A stretch of DNA of 64,000 bases, from contig NC_132892.1 of NCBI RefSeq assembly GCF_030463535.1, forward strand, positions 28,804,841-28,868,840. Reading direction: 5' to 3'. The notes under the pieces were generated by a model that saw only the letters and a list, made by a program, of their open reading frames with translations, had not been told where the DNA came from and did no database searches. Source of the DNA: Salminus brasiliensis (Eukaryota; Chordata; Actinopteri; Characiformes; Bryconidae). Shown here piece by piece: positions 54,525-64,000 of this stretch (its first letter is position 1; every line of letters begins with the position of its first letter). A program made the translations under genes and the position numbers.

Positions 54525-54690
54525 GTGACCAATCAGAAATGGAGGGCGGAGCTTTCCCCAGGCTAGCCGAGGGGGGAAAAAGCGTCTGTGGGGTCCAAAA
54601 TGGCGGCGGGATGGTCTGAGGCGTCATGCGATGGCACAAAATGGAGATGATTTGCTCCGTTTGGCTGGGCTGTGTTAGCTGTAAGTAAAG
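54525..54690 (+). promoter_or_regulatory. Candidate TATA-less promoter and first exon
   Basis: In order on the plus strand: an NF-Y CCAAT box in GACCAATCAG (CCAAT at 54529-54533), an Sp1-type GGGCGG (54544-54549), a perfect YY1 site CAAAATGGCGGC (54596-54607) and a strong splice donor GTAAGT (54681-54686). YY1 sites of this form often sit just at or after the start of transcription. The ATG inside it opens a 16-codon frame (MAAGWSEASCDGTKWR) ending in TGA, which is too short to be a known protein. A non-coding or alternative first exon is the best reading. Inference only. Confidence 0.35.
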
Positions 54691-54699
54691 CCAGCCAGC

Positions 54700-54975
54700 T
54701 CACTAACCACAGCCACACATGCTAGCATAAGCTACGAGCCGTGGGCCAGGAACCATGGGCTCTGCTTATAAGGTCATGGTGAGGGATGACCAAGCGTGAG
54801 CTGGCATTTTTGGTGAAGGTCATCATGTGGCATCATCACCTCAGCAAGGGCAGCCTGGGATTGAGGCCTTTACAGGGCCAGCAGAGTGCACTGAAAGGCC
54901 AGCCGAGTGGGTATGACCTCCATCCGACCATGCGGTTACATTAGACCGCTGTCAGTGGCGAGTAACCGTCCAAAA
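54700..54975. other. Gene-free stretch
   Basis: Complex sequence downstream of the candidate promoter. No acceptor-exon pair could be recognised. Confidence 0.35.
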
Positions 54976-54984
54976 ATACTATCT

Positions 54985-55475
54985 GTCCAAATGTTTGTGG
55001 ACATGCCTGGTAACAAATGCATTCAGCTACTTTAGGTCGCACCCATTGCCAATATTGCCAATAAAATAGGACTCTCTAGAGCAGATAGACATTAACCTAC
55101 TGGCACCATGCTGCCTAATGTCAGCCGTGGGCTAGAGAGGTATAAAGGCCCCAGCATTGAGCTGTGAAGTAGTGGAACTGACAGCGTTCTCTGGAATGAT
55201 GGTGGTGGTGCTTCATCCAATACCTTTGAGATCAATTTGGGGAGATGGGGATGATGAGGTGGGGTGGTGTTCAGCCAACATCCTGACCTCGCTGAAGCTG
55301 TTGTTGCCGAATGCAATCAAATCCTCACAGCAATGCTCCTCCTAAATCTAGTAGAAAGCCTTCTTCCCTGGACAGTAGAGACAGTAACTCCAACAAAAGC
55401 AGGATCAGCTCTTTTTAATGCCATTGAAACAATAAATGAGCTAGTGTCCCAATACTTTAGTCCATGTGGTCCAAA
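54985..55475 (-). mobile_element. MITE family 1, near-complete copy
   Basis: It runs from TGTCCAAATGTTTGTGGACA through GCTAGAGAGGTATAAAGGCC, CTAGTAGAAAGCCTTCTTCC and GGACAGTAGAGACAGTAACT to GTGTCCCAATACTTTAGTCC. Both ends are mutated and the TA duplication is not clear. Confidence 0.8.
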
Positions 55476-55587
55476 TGGTGAAGGTCCGGAATTTCCTGAA
55501 ACTTTGTGGTGGTCCTCAATCGACTGGGTGCTGGTAGGCACCGATCCTAAGGACAAGCATTTGCATACCAGATCAGGCATCCTAACC

Positions 55588-56032
55588 TATATTATGTGGC
55601 CAAAAGTATCCAGACACCCTTTTAAATGAGTAAATTCAGCTACTACACGTGTTTAACTGCACTGGTGTCTCCATAGAGAATAACTGTCAGTACAATGGGA
55701 CTCTCTAGAGCAGCCACCCATGAATGTAAGGTCACCATGCCCAATGCCCAAGTGTCTGCAAGTGGAGTATAAATCGCATTGAGCTGTGGAGCAGTGGAAC
55801 TGTGCTTTCTGGAATGATGGAGCTCCATCCAATACCTCTGGGATGAGTTGGATTGCCAGAACTAATCATCCAGCATCAGCACCTGACCTAAATGCTCCAA
55901 CATCTAGTGTCAAGACTTCACAGTTCCCAGAAGAGCAGAGGCAGAGGGCAGACAACCGTCCTTTTAATACCCTTGGTTTAAGAAGCAATGCTGGATGAGC
56001 AGGTGTCTACACACTTTTGGACATATAGTGTG
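55588..56032 (-). mobile_element. MITE family 1-related element (subfamily 2)
   Basis: The left end is GTGGCCAAAAGTATCCAGAC and the right end CACTTTTGGACATATAGTG. The interior carries GACTCTCTAGAGCAGCCACC, GAGCTGTGGAGCAGTGGAAC and CCCTTGGTTTAAGAAGCAAT. The terminal word TCCAGACAC relates it to the 27.2 kb copy. Confidence 0.7.
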
Positions 56033-56247
56033 CAACTCTGGTTGGTCTATGGCTTGGAGCTTGGAGCTAGTGCCAGTAGATTAGTGAGTGGAAGAGTGGT
56101 AACAAAGACTTGGATAAAGGCAGGGGTATCCATACTTACTGATAGTGATTGCAGTCAGAGCAGAGAGCCAAGAGAGCAGATGAGGGTGAATACATAGTGG
56201 AGGCTTTGGGAAGGGGGGTTAAAGAGGGAGCGGAATAGGGACAGATG

Positions 56248-56282
<35 letters not shown>
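56248..56282. repeat. (GT)n microsatellite
   Basis: GT run. Confidence 0.92.
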
Positions 56283-56283
<1 letters not shown>

Positions 56284-56378
56284 TTTATCAAAGGAAATCT
56301 CCAGCGTATCAGTGCCTGTCTTTAAAGAAGAGCCAGGGAAAAAGATTAGGTGCGTCCCTGTTTCATAGGACTACATAG

Positions 56379-56379
<1 letters not shown>

Positions 56380-56420
<41 letters not shown>
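56380..56420. repeat. (CA)n microsatellite
   Basis: CA run; with the GT run 100 bases upstream it could form a hairpin. Confidence 0.92.
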
Positions 56421-56422
<2 letters not shown>

Positions 56423-56527
56423 AATTTCTCGCCACTATCCATAAAGACCGTCACTTCAGAGCACTAAGTTGACTATAATACCAATAGACCTGCTACTAGA
56501 ATGGTTCAGTTAGGGGTGTTAATTACA

Positions 56528-57045
56528 TACACTAAATGGACAAAAGTATTGGGACACCTGCTCATTCATAGTTTCTTCTGAAATCAAGGGTATTAAAAAG
56601 AGCTGATCCTGCTTTTGTTGAAGTAACTGTCTCTACTGTCCAGGGAAGAGATTTTGGATGAGCATTGCTGTGAGGATTTGACTGCAATCAGCATTAGTGA
56701 GGTCAGGATGTTGGATGATCACCCCCCCCCCTTATCACTTCATCCCCAACTCCCCAATTCCAAAAGTACTGGATGGCGCATCATCCATCATTCCAGTGAA
56801 CACAGTTCCTGCTGCTCCTCAGCTCAATGCTGGGGGGCTTTATACCCCTCTAGCCCATGCCTGGCATTAGGCATGGTGCCAATAGGTCCATGTTCATCTG
56901 GTCCAGAGAGCCCCTTTCTATTGGTTGTACTTCTTTACAGGGCCTAGACAAGCTGTCTGTATCTGTGTCAGCAATGGGTGCAACTTCAATTATCCGAATG
57001 CATTCGTTAGGAGGGGTGTCCACAGACATTTGGACATATAGTGTA
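56528..57045 (+). mobile_element. MITE family 1, complete copy with TA target duplication
   Basis: TA (56528-56529) precedes CACTAAATGGACAAAAGTAT and TA (57044-57045) follows TTGGACATATAGTG. Length is about 518 bases, matching the 18.0 kb copy in the opposite orientation. The pair defines the full-length family. Confidence 0.87.
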
Positions 57046-57089
57046 TAATGAATGGGGACAGCTTTAGGCAGTCTGGAATATGAAAGCAT

Positions 57090-57190
57090 AGGTGGTGTGT
57101 GTTATACGGCTCCAGGGGTCTGAGATTGTGGGTTTGACCCTAGCTCCAGTCTCCACTCTCTATGAGGGGTTTGGTGTGTGCAGGCCATAT
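57090..57190 (+). mobile_element. SINE-like fragment
   Basis: GGGTTTGACCCTAGC (57131 on) resembles a tRNA B box preceded by GGTCTGAGATTGTG. No clear A box, so this is tentative. Confidence 0.3.
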
Positions 57191-57339
57191 TTTACATATC
57201 CAGTTTATTTTAAATATAGCAACCACACAGAACAGCATAGTGACCGAAGGGGGAAACCATAGCAACCACTTGGAAGAGCACATGGAAAGAAAAGGACACT
57301 TTAGCACTACTGCACTTTAGTACAATGGAATTCAGCCTC

Positions 57340-57510
57340 CACATTGAACCCATTCATGGCAGTGAACACCCCGTGTCTGCGTGAGTTTCCCTATGCTAAA
57401 TGGCCCCGGGTTCGAGTGTGTGAGTGAATGGGTGGTGGTGGTGGCTGTCCATGGGCTACTCCAGCCTTGCGCCCAATGATTAGGGCGGATAGGCTCCGGA
57501 GTCATTGGAA
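57340..57510 (+). repeat. Interspersed repeat fragment
   Basis: GTGAGTGAATGGGTGG, CAGCCTTGCGCCCAATGATT and GGCGGATAGGCTCCGGAG resemble the 3' region of a common fish retroposon as I recall it. Confidence 0.4.
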
Positions 57511-57677
57511 GAAGCTATTTCAACTACAACAATTCTCAGGCGGTTGCTGGGGTGTTGTAAAAGGGTTGCTATGGGTTACAAGGTAGTTCTGAGGGCAGAT
57601 ATGGCGTAAAGGTCAGAAAAGTGTCCAACCTGGGCACTGAAGCGACTCTAGGAGTGTGTTCCCACTGTCCTATTCGC

Positions 57678-57718
57678 ATGTGTGTGTGTGTATGTGTGTG
57701 TGTGTGTGTGTGTGTGTC
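57678..57718. repeat. (GT)n microsatellite
   Basis: GT run with a TATG interruption. Confidence 0.9.
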
Positions 57719-58279
57719 TTTACTGCCATGAATTCCATTGTACTGCTGTGCAATGGTGCTAAAGTGTCATTTCCTTTCCATGTCCTGTTCCAAATGGTTG
57801 CTATGGTTTCCCATTTGGTTGCTATGCTGTTCCACTTAAACTTTGGAGCAAATTAGAAGCTAATGCAGTTAGAGAAGCTGGCTTGGATCCAGAATGTTGG
57901 TGGTTCAGTCCTCTGGCCTGGTATTTAGTAAAGGCTCTACAGAGGGTTCTTCGAGCCATGCTGTAGAAGAACCGTGTTCTTCTGAGTAATGCTCCGAGAA
58001 ATGGAGCAGGAAAGGATTGTGGCTGCAGCGTCATCCCATCCCGGGAACTCTTAACCTGCAGGTGAGGAGCAGCTGAGCTGAAATGCTGATCCGCTGGAGA
58101 GCCAGGTTAATGCTAAGTACAGGCTCCTACACACTTAGCTTCAGCTGCAGGTCACAGATCACCCCCTCTGCTGGAACTGTTTAAGCATCCTTAAATAGTC
58201 CCTTAATCCCGCAGCTCCATACTGCTGAAGCCTCTCAGTGCCAAAAGCGGGCTTCACCCAGTACTTTATATACTCCAAC

Positions 58280-58365
58280 AACAATAGGAGACACAATGAA
58301 TGAGCAGGTGTCCCAATACTTTTGTCCACAAACAGAGAGAGGGGTGTCCGGATACTTTTGGTAGT
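58280..58365 (-). mobile_element. MITE termini, truncated
   Basis: GAATGAGCAGGTGTCCCAAT and ACTTTTGTCC form one family 1 terminus. Directly after it GGGTGTCCGGATACTTTTGG is a subfamily 2 terminus. Two element ends thus lie side by side. Confidence 0.6.
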
Positions 58366-58454
58366 GTTTTTTTTTTTTACATGTTCAGTAAACTCGATCC
58401 GAACCAGCTGAACCTGTGAACGTGAAGCACGTGTGCAACTGCCTCAGCTTGCTG

Positions 58455-58720
58455 TCTGCGGTCTCCAGCAGTGACCCCTCGCCGCAGCCCCAGTCTCACT
58501 GACGCCCCTCTAAACCGCTCCTCTCCTCGGCTGTTACTCTTCCCCGAAGCGCGCTTATCCTGGCCGAAAGCAGCGCGCGGCCTCGCCGGCAGAGCGGCTA
58601 TCAGGCGCGCGCGCTCCTCTGTGTTCGAGGCAGATAAGGGACGGGGCGCGCGCGCTCCGGCACCGTTATCGCGCGTAGGAGCAACCTCAAAATACCCCCG
58701 CGCGCCAGCTACACTGACCT
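58455..58720. promoter_or_regulatory. CpG-rich island with GATA cluster
   Basis: The most CpG-dense stretch of the window (GCGCGCGCGCTCCTCTG, CGGGGCGCGCGCGCTCC). Four GATA motifs lie within 117 bases: CTTATC 58554-58559, CTATCA 58598-58603, AGATAAG 58632-58638 and GTTATC 58665-58670. No TATA box and no convincing exon. It could be a promoter or an enhancer. Confidence 0.45.
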
Positions 58721-58734
58721 CTTTCACCTCCATA

Positions 58735-58738
58735 CACT

Positions 58739-58783
<45 letters not shown>

Positions 58784-59335
58784 TTCTTTGATCTTTCCCT
58801 TGTTCTTTCATTTTCTTTCTTCTTTTACACGAAGACCTTTTTATTCAGTCTTTTCTACTTTTCAGTTTTTCTTTTGTTCTTTCTTTCTTCTTCCACCGTT
58901 TTCCTTTGATCTTTTTTTGTTCTTTCTTTCCTCTTTTACTCGTTTTTCTTTCCTCTTTTACTCGTTTTTCTTTGATCTTTTTTCTGTTTTTTTTTCTTTC
59001 AGTTTCTTTAAATCTTTTCCTTCTTTCTTATTCTTTTGTTATTTATTTCTTCTTACACTCTTTTTTATTTGATCTTTTGTTGTTTCTTATTTGACTCTTT
59101 TAATATTTCCCTTCGTTTTATTTATTTATCCTTTATCTTTATCAAGCTTTCTTTTGATCTTTTCCTTTGATCTGTCTCTATTTGTCTTTTTTGTCTGTTA
59201 ATTTGTTCATAATTCATTTTTTATTCTTTCTCTTTTTTATTTGTAAATAAAGTTACTTTCTGTTTTTCTTTGGTTTTTTCTTATATCGATTCTCTCTGAT
59301 TTCATTTTATTTAATATTTATTTAATATTTAATAT
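58735..59335. repeat. Long polypyrimidine tract, (CT)n then TTTGATCTTTT-type units
   Basis: A perfect CT run at 58741-58781 is followed by about 550 bases that are almost only T and C, with recurrent TTTGATCTTTT, TTTCTTTC and TACTCGTTTTTC words. Strand asymmetry is extreme. Confidence 0.8.
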
Positions 59336-59379
59336 TATTTAATAATAATCCCCCTTTCTCTCTCAGTATCTGTATAAAT

Positions 59380-59421
59380 AATCTCTCTCTCTCTCTGTCT
59401 CTCTGTCTCTCTCTCTCTCTG
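59380..59421. repeat. (CT)n microsatellite
   Basis: CT run with CTGTCT interruptions. Confidence 0.88.
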
Positions 59422-59789
59422 GATGGGGAGATGGTGTGTATGCCAGGTCTTGCATTCTTCTCCACTTTGTTGCCTGGTTGTAACTCTTTTTCCTTTTCTT
59501 GTTGTTAAGTGTGGTTTTTTGTTGTTGTTGGCTTGGCTCACCTTTCTCTTTTCGGCCTCGCGCTCTCTTTGAAGCGCAGATAGTTTTAAATTCATAAAAG
59601 AAAAGAAAAGAAAAGACGACAAAAGAGTTTCGTCCTTTTCAAGCCACAGTTTCAGACCTCAGAACAGCTGCAGATCAGACTCAGCTAGGAAACGCTTTCC
59701 TCACAAAACACAGGGTCACTGATAATACTGCTATACTGCTATTGATCATTAATACTACGGTTACTGTAATACTACTGCTGTCCACGACC

Positions 59790-60030
59790 ATTCATTTACT
59801 CCTTTCTCTTCCAGCAGTACCATTTAATCTAAGCCAGACCGAGACCCACAAAAAGCATTAAACCGAGGCTGATCTGTTTATGAAGCAAAGCTTAATGAGT
59901 CTCATCTAAAGGCATCAGATTCCAAATGACAAGCCTATGTAAAAAGCTGCCCACGCACTTGCTGCCTCAGGCATTAATGAAATGATGGCCTATGTAACAG
60001 TATTCTTCTAAGCCCTGCATTTAGATTTAT
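59790..60030. other. Candidate conserved non-coding element
   Basis: Complex sequence with homeodomain-like and AT-core words (GGCATTAATGAAATGATGGC, GTTTATGAAGCAAAGCTTAA), free of repeats, immediately before the AT palindrome. No open frame fits a protein. Confidence 0.35.
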
Positions 60031-60050
60031 TCTTATTTATTATTACAGTG

Positions 60051-60057
<7 letters not shown>

Positions 60058-60102
<45 letters not shown>

Positions 60103-60285
60103 CATGTGAAATAGAATATACTATATACACTATATTACACCATATTAATAAATATGTATATATAAATACTTATATTTATATATATATATATATATGTTAT
60201 ATTTATTTATTAGTATGGTGTAATATAATGTATGTGTATTATTTATGAGTATGGTGTAATATAGTGTATATAGTATATTCTATTT

Positions 60286-60320
<35 letters not shown>
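60058..60320. repeat. Perfect AT-rich palindrome with 40-base arms inside TA runs
   Basis: The arm at 60104-60143 (starting ATGTGAAATAGAATATACTA) is the exact reverse complement of 60251-60290, 40 of 40 bases. The centre is 107 bases and contains a partial third copy of the arm end (GTATGGTGTAATATAATG, about 60213). TA runs lie outside both arms (60058-60098 and 60289-60319) and extend the potential stem. Confidence 0.95.
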
Positions 60321-60330
<10 letters not shown>

Positions 60331-60481
60331 CAGTATATTTACACATATGCTACTAATACTACTACTAATTATCATAAATTAACATATAATATCAATATTT
60401 ATATAGTTCATGTCAGCTGTAGTATGGTGCATTATAATCTATATAGTATATATGCATATGCATCTGTATAAACACTGTTAT

Positions 60482-60484
<3 letters not shown>

Positions 60485-60533
<49 letters not shown>
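60485..60533. repeat. (TA)n microsatellite
   Basis: About 24 TA units. Confidence 0.93.
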
Positions 60534-60537
<4 letters not shown>

Positions 60538-60799
60538 CACTGTCTAATTTTAGAATAGTTGCAGATATGTATATTCATCTATATTTATAATGTGTTGGGA
60601 TTTACACATATTTGTACATATATGGGGCTTTGAAGCCTACACTTCAAAGCGCCGATTTGAACATATACTACTAATAATATGTAATATTATTATAATTATA
60701 ATTATTCTTATTATTTTAACAGTGGAAAAATATCAAACAAACCGCCCGAACCTTCAAAACCTGCAGTGTGTGTGTGTGTGAGTGTGAGTGTGTGGAGGC

Positions 60800-61060
60800 T
60801 GTCTTGGCAGGTAGGCTGTTCTCCCAGCGTGCTCGAGCTGCTCCGCGGTCATATTAACGTGCTTTGTGGTCAGCACTGCAGCGCAGGACTCTCATTAGCC
60901 CTCAGCCTGATGGAGGCGATGCGTGGCCGCTCGGCCTCTCGCTGCAGCGCGCGCTGTGGGAACGCAATTAAGGCGCAGTCAGGCTCGCGCCAAAAGAGGG
61001 GAATCAAACCAGCGCGTTCCGCCGCGTTCTAAACTCGCGCCACGGAACGCCAGGCACGAG
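60800..61060. promoter_or_regulatory. CpG-rich island, candidate promoter or enhancer
   Basis: A second CpG cluster with CTGCAGCGCGCGCTGTGGGA, AATTAAGGCGCAG, AACCAGCGCGTTCCGCCGCG and TCGCGCCACGGAACGC. It is repeat-free. The open frame through it has no recognisable domain and starts inside a GT run, so it is not called as a gene. Confidence 0.4.
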
Positions 61061-61134
61061 CGTCAGCAACCCAATTTACTGCTTTCATGACTTACTGTTG
61101 CTCTCCGTGTAAAGAGCCGGTGGGGAATTTTCCC

Positions 61135-61135
<1 letters not shown>

Positions 61136-61168
<33 letters not shown>

Positions 61169-61251
61169 CACACACACACACACACACACACAGACAATCT
61201 AATACAATTGCACAAGTTTTCTGATCAAAGCTGGAGCTCCTAGGTGTGTGA

Positions 61252-61292
<41 letters not shown>
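61136..61292. repeat. (CA)n and (GT)n runs in opposite orientation
   Basis: CA runs at 61136-61192 face a GT run at 61254-61291 across 61 bases, so they can pair as a hairpin. Confidence 0.9.
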
Positions 61293-61294
<2 letters not shown>

Positions 61295-61909
61295 TCAGCT
61301 TTATGTGAAGATGAAAATGGCCCGTTAGACCTGAGTTTCCAGATAGACTGGCCAATGCTTAGATTAGACCACCATGGAGATGAGCTCTGATGGGCTCTGA
61401 CTGTGCTGCAGATGGGCAGGCAGCGGTGACTAACACTATGGGGGAGCAGTGTTGGGGTGATTAGAGTGTTTGGGTGCTGGATTTCCTTCATCATTGCTTT
61501 ATTAGAACAGTAACTAAATACAGACATTAACTCTTTCATGTCCGACTCAGAAACGGGACAGTCCCGCTGGTCTTTGGGCTGATCATATTTTCAATACATG
61601 CTATTATCCACTTAGGTTTGCTGGATACTGATTTTTAAGGACAACAGTACAACAGTAGAAACAATAATACAACTGCACACACACACACACACACACACTT
61701 ATATATATGTAAGTATATAAGTATTGTGCTGGTGGTGAATGGGTTAAAATTGGTGCCACAACATTACATGTTGCACAGGATTACTACAAATTAAGCAAAT
61801 GCATGATCCCATATTTGCATACATTTACTTATAAATATTATAATATTGTTTTATTATATAATAAAATGTTATATAGCATTATATATATATAATTATTTTA
61901 TATTATTAT

Positions 61910-62060
61910 ATTAAGATAAGATAAGATAATCCTTTATTAGTCCCACAGTGGGGGAATTCTCAGTGTCACAGCAGAAAGGGATAGCAAGACACTCAGTTAC
62001 AAAAAAATGAGGATAAATAATTTACACTATATACACAATATAAATAAGAATAAAAAAGCA
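61910..62060 (+). repeat. Retroposon tail-like repeat
   Basis: AAGATAAGATAAGATAATCC, TTTATTAGTCCCACAGTGGG and GAATTCTCAGTGTCACAGCA resemble the start of a fish interspersed repeat with short GATAA tandem units. Class uncertain. Confidence 0.45.
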
Positions 62061-63300
62061 ATAACAATATTATTTATATACAGTAAATATATTTTCCATT
62101 AAAACATAAAATTTTTTTATTGCATTGTGTGATTTTAAATGCATCAAAAGAATGAAGAGATTTTAAAACACTATGAAGAGCCTAGCTTTGTTATTATTAT
62201 TATTATTGTTATATAATATAATAATAATAATATATTATAAATATAATAATAGTATGTTTAATACTACAGTACTTTTACGATTTGGACGAATTAAAATATC
62301 CCTGCTTAATTTTTTATAGAAAAACTAAATTTTATTCATTCATTCCTTGTTTTACTCATAACCTCATTTAAATATTGGTTACATAATATTGCAATATTTA
62401 TTTTATTAGATGTATTTTAAGAAATACTTTTTTGTCATGTGAGTTATTTGTATGTTATAGGACCTAAATGACGTCAGTAATAATACAACATCAAAATAAA
62501 ATGAGCACGTTAAATATTTGACTATCTGTCAGATTTCTTTCGTTATTATTTTAACGAAATTACAGTTTGTCTTTATGGAAACGAAATGTAAAAGATGTAA
62601 CAATTATTACATACCTACATAATTTACACAGACATACATACAAAACCAGGAAATACTGCAAAGCATTATCACGAGAAAACAGAGATAATATCAAATTATT
62701 CGTTCAGGATATTTATAAACAGTAATAATTTAAATTATAATCATTTAGATTTAGATTTATTTAAATTACGTTTGAATAAAAGAGACTGCTTTTGTATTTT
62801 TCTTTATAATGGAAATGAAATAATACATATTTTTACAGTACAAATAATAATAATAATAATAACAATAATAATCATGATTATTATTAGTTGTAGTACGTTT
62901 AAAAAATAAAACATTTTTATCTTATTTATTTTATTATTGTGTTTTACTATGTATATGTTAAATACATCCACTATATAGTATTGATATAGTGAATGCATAT
63001 AAAAAGGTAACACAGTCATTATAAGCTAATTACACAGTAATTAGTGTCTGTGGTATATGAGTGGTATAAATACTCAGTTGTTACTGTAAGGTTGGTGGTT
63101 GGTGGTTGGTGGTGTTGGAGTTCCCCCATTCTTCACCACTGCTGAAGGTGCCTCTGTGGAGTGTCAGCAGTGTTCATCAGTAATGCTCATCTTCTGAGAC
63201 CTGCAGCACTCAGAGATGATTACAGTGAGAGAGAAGCCAGTGAGTGTGTTTATAGATTCCTGAGACTGGTGTCTTCTAAATAATAGGTGGTTTTAAATGG
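62060..63300. other. AT-rich gene-free stretch
   Basis: Mostly A/T-rich with (ATA)n and (TAAT)n runs (62193-62250, 62846-62885) and a single CRE word TGACGTCA at 62469-62476. TTGGTGGTTGGTGGTTGG is a short tandem at about 63093-63110. No exon recognised. Confidence 0.45.
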
Positions 63301-63309
63301 TTTTGAGAG

Positions 63310-63323
63310 AACGAGACAGAGAC

Positions 63324-63372
<49 letters not shown>

Positions 63373-63395
63373 GAGGGAGGGAGAGAGAGAGAGAG
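63310..63395. repeat. (GA)n microsatellite
   Basis: GA run with GACAGA and GGGAGA variants. Confidence 0.9.
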
Positions 63396-63526
63396 ATTTA
63401 TCCCCACAGTTCTGGACGTGTGTCCATGTGGAGAGCTTGGCCACATTGTGGACATTCAAAGACTATTATTACTCTAAACACATCCATATAACCATAGTCT
63501 GCAGTTCACAACATAACACAATATAC

Positions 63527-63572
63527 ACTCTCTCTCTCTCTCTCTCTGCATTTATATATATATATATATAAA
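63527..63572. repeat. (CT)n and (TA)n runs
   Basis: A CT run then a TA run. Confidence 0.88.
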
Positions 63573-63916
63573 ATCTACCATATTATATATTATATATAAT
63601 ATAAAAATATAAAAATATGTAGATATAAATATTCACTCTAAGAGCACCAGTCTGAGAGCACCAGCAGTAGTTTTTCTTTGAAGTTTAATAGTCCATGCAG
63701 CTCCTGCATTCAGTCATTACAGCAAGTATGCAGAATATAGTCATATAGTTAATATATTCATTAAAATAGATGTACTAATTTAAAAAGACTGAACTGATAC
63801 ACTGTAACTAGTGGGCTTTTGTGTATATAATTAAAGGTATATAATATATGTCTGTATTAAATTCCTGTGTCTGTCTGTCTGTCTCAACAGGAATGGATTT
63901 TATTGTACTTATTTAC

Positions 63917-63918
<2 letters not shown>

Positions 63919-63974
<56 letters not shown>
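63919..63974. repeat. (TA)n(CA)n compound microsatellite
   Basis: About 20 TA units followed by seven CA units. Confidence 0.93.
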
Positions 63975-64000
63975 TTATTTTATTAATCTGTATAAAGTTA

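Noticed and set aside
58377..58811. Overlapping open frames on both strands of the CpG island
   Set aside because: They arise from GC-rich composition, share no domain, and run into a CT microsatellite.
60766..61032. Open frame across the second CpG island
   Set aside because: It starts in a GT run and has no recognisable domain; better read as non-coding CpG-rich DNA.
1..64000. A previously undescribed multi-gene system
   Set aside because: Apart from dand5, every coding-like signal traces to transposon relics or simple repeats; nothing resembles a gene cluster acting together.

Overview
The window is vertebrate nuclear DNA from a ray-finned fish. The evidence is a teleost-type dand5 gene with a canonical GT-AG intron, dense Tc1-like transposon relics, tRNA-derived SINEs, a LINE fragment and abundant CA/GT, GA and TA microsatellites. 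The mix of short inverted-repeat elements suggests an otophysan fish (characin, catfish or carp relatives), but that is an inference from repeat style and was not tested.

Only one protein-coding gene can be supported: a two-exon, plus-strand member of the DAN/Cerberus family of secreted cystine-knot antagonists, best called dand5 (charon in zebrafish). It is encoded by join(21454..21876, 23743..24015), 231 residues. It has a signal peptide, a basic pro-region and a nine-cysteine CTCK domain interrupted by the intron. A TATA box lies at 21252-21258 and a perfect RBPJ (Notch effector) site about 150 bases above it. The intron is largely a 17-bp-unit AT-rich minisatellite. Directly after the stop codon is a threefold tandem repeat of exact 155-bp period, each copy carrying a full cAMP-response element.

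Layout: 1-18.6 kb is a gene-free mosaic of Tc1-like relics, a LINE 3' end, SINEs, GA satellites and minisatellites. From 18.4 to 20.9 kb there is a local duplication and a degenerate tandem array just upstream of dand5. dand5 occupies 21.25-24.0 kb and its repeat-rich 3' flank runs to about 24.8 kb. From 24.8 to 64 kb no exon is recognisable. Most of it is repeat (minisatellites at 30, 32-34, 36-37 and 52-53 kb; GA satellite at 35 kb; many short inverted-repeat elements), broken by islands of complex, CpG-containing sequence at about 26.8, 29.2-29.7, 31.1-31.6, 36.0, 54.5, 58.5, 59.8 and 60.8-61.0 kb. These islands look regulatory. From memory of the mammalian order (DAND5 followed on the same strand by NFIX), this side may be the long regulatory flank of an nfix gene lying beyond the window. 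That is inference.

No operon-like or multi-gene novel system is visible. The most interesting signals are regulatory and structural: the Notch-site promoter and CRE-bearing repeats of dand5, an NFI/octamer element at 26.95 kb, a candidate TATA-less promoter with a strong splice donor at 54.5-54.7 kb, a perfect 40-bp-arm AT-rich palindrome at 60.1-60.3 kb, and several unassigned repeat families. All calls were made by reading the sequence; no alignment or database search was run.
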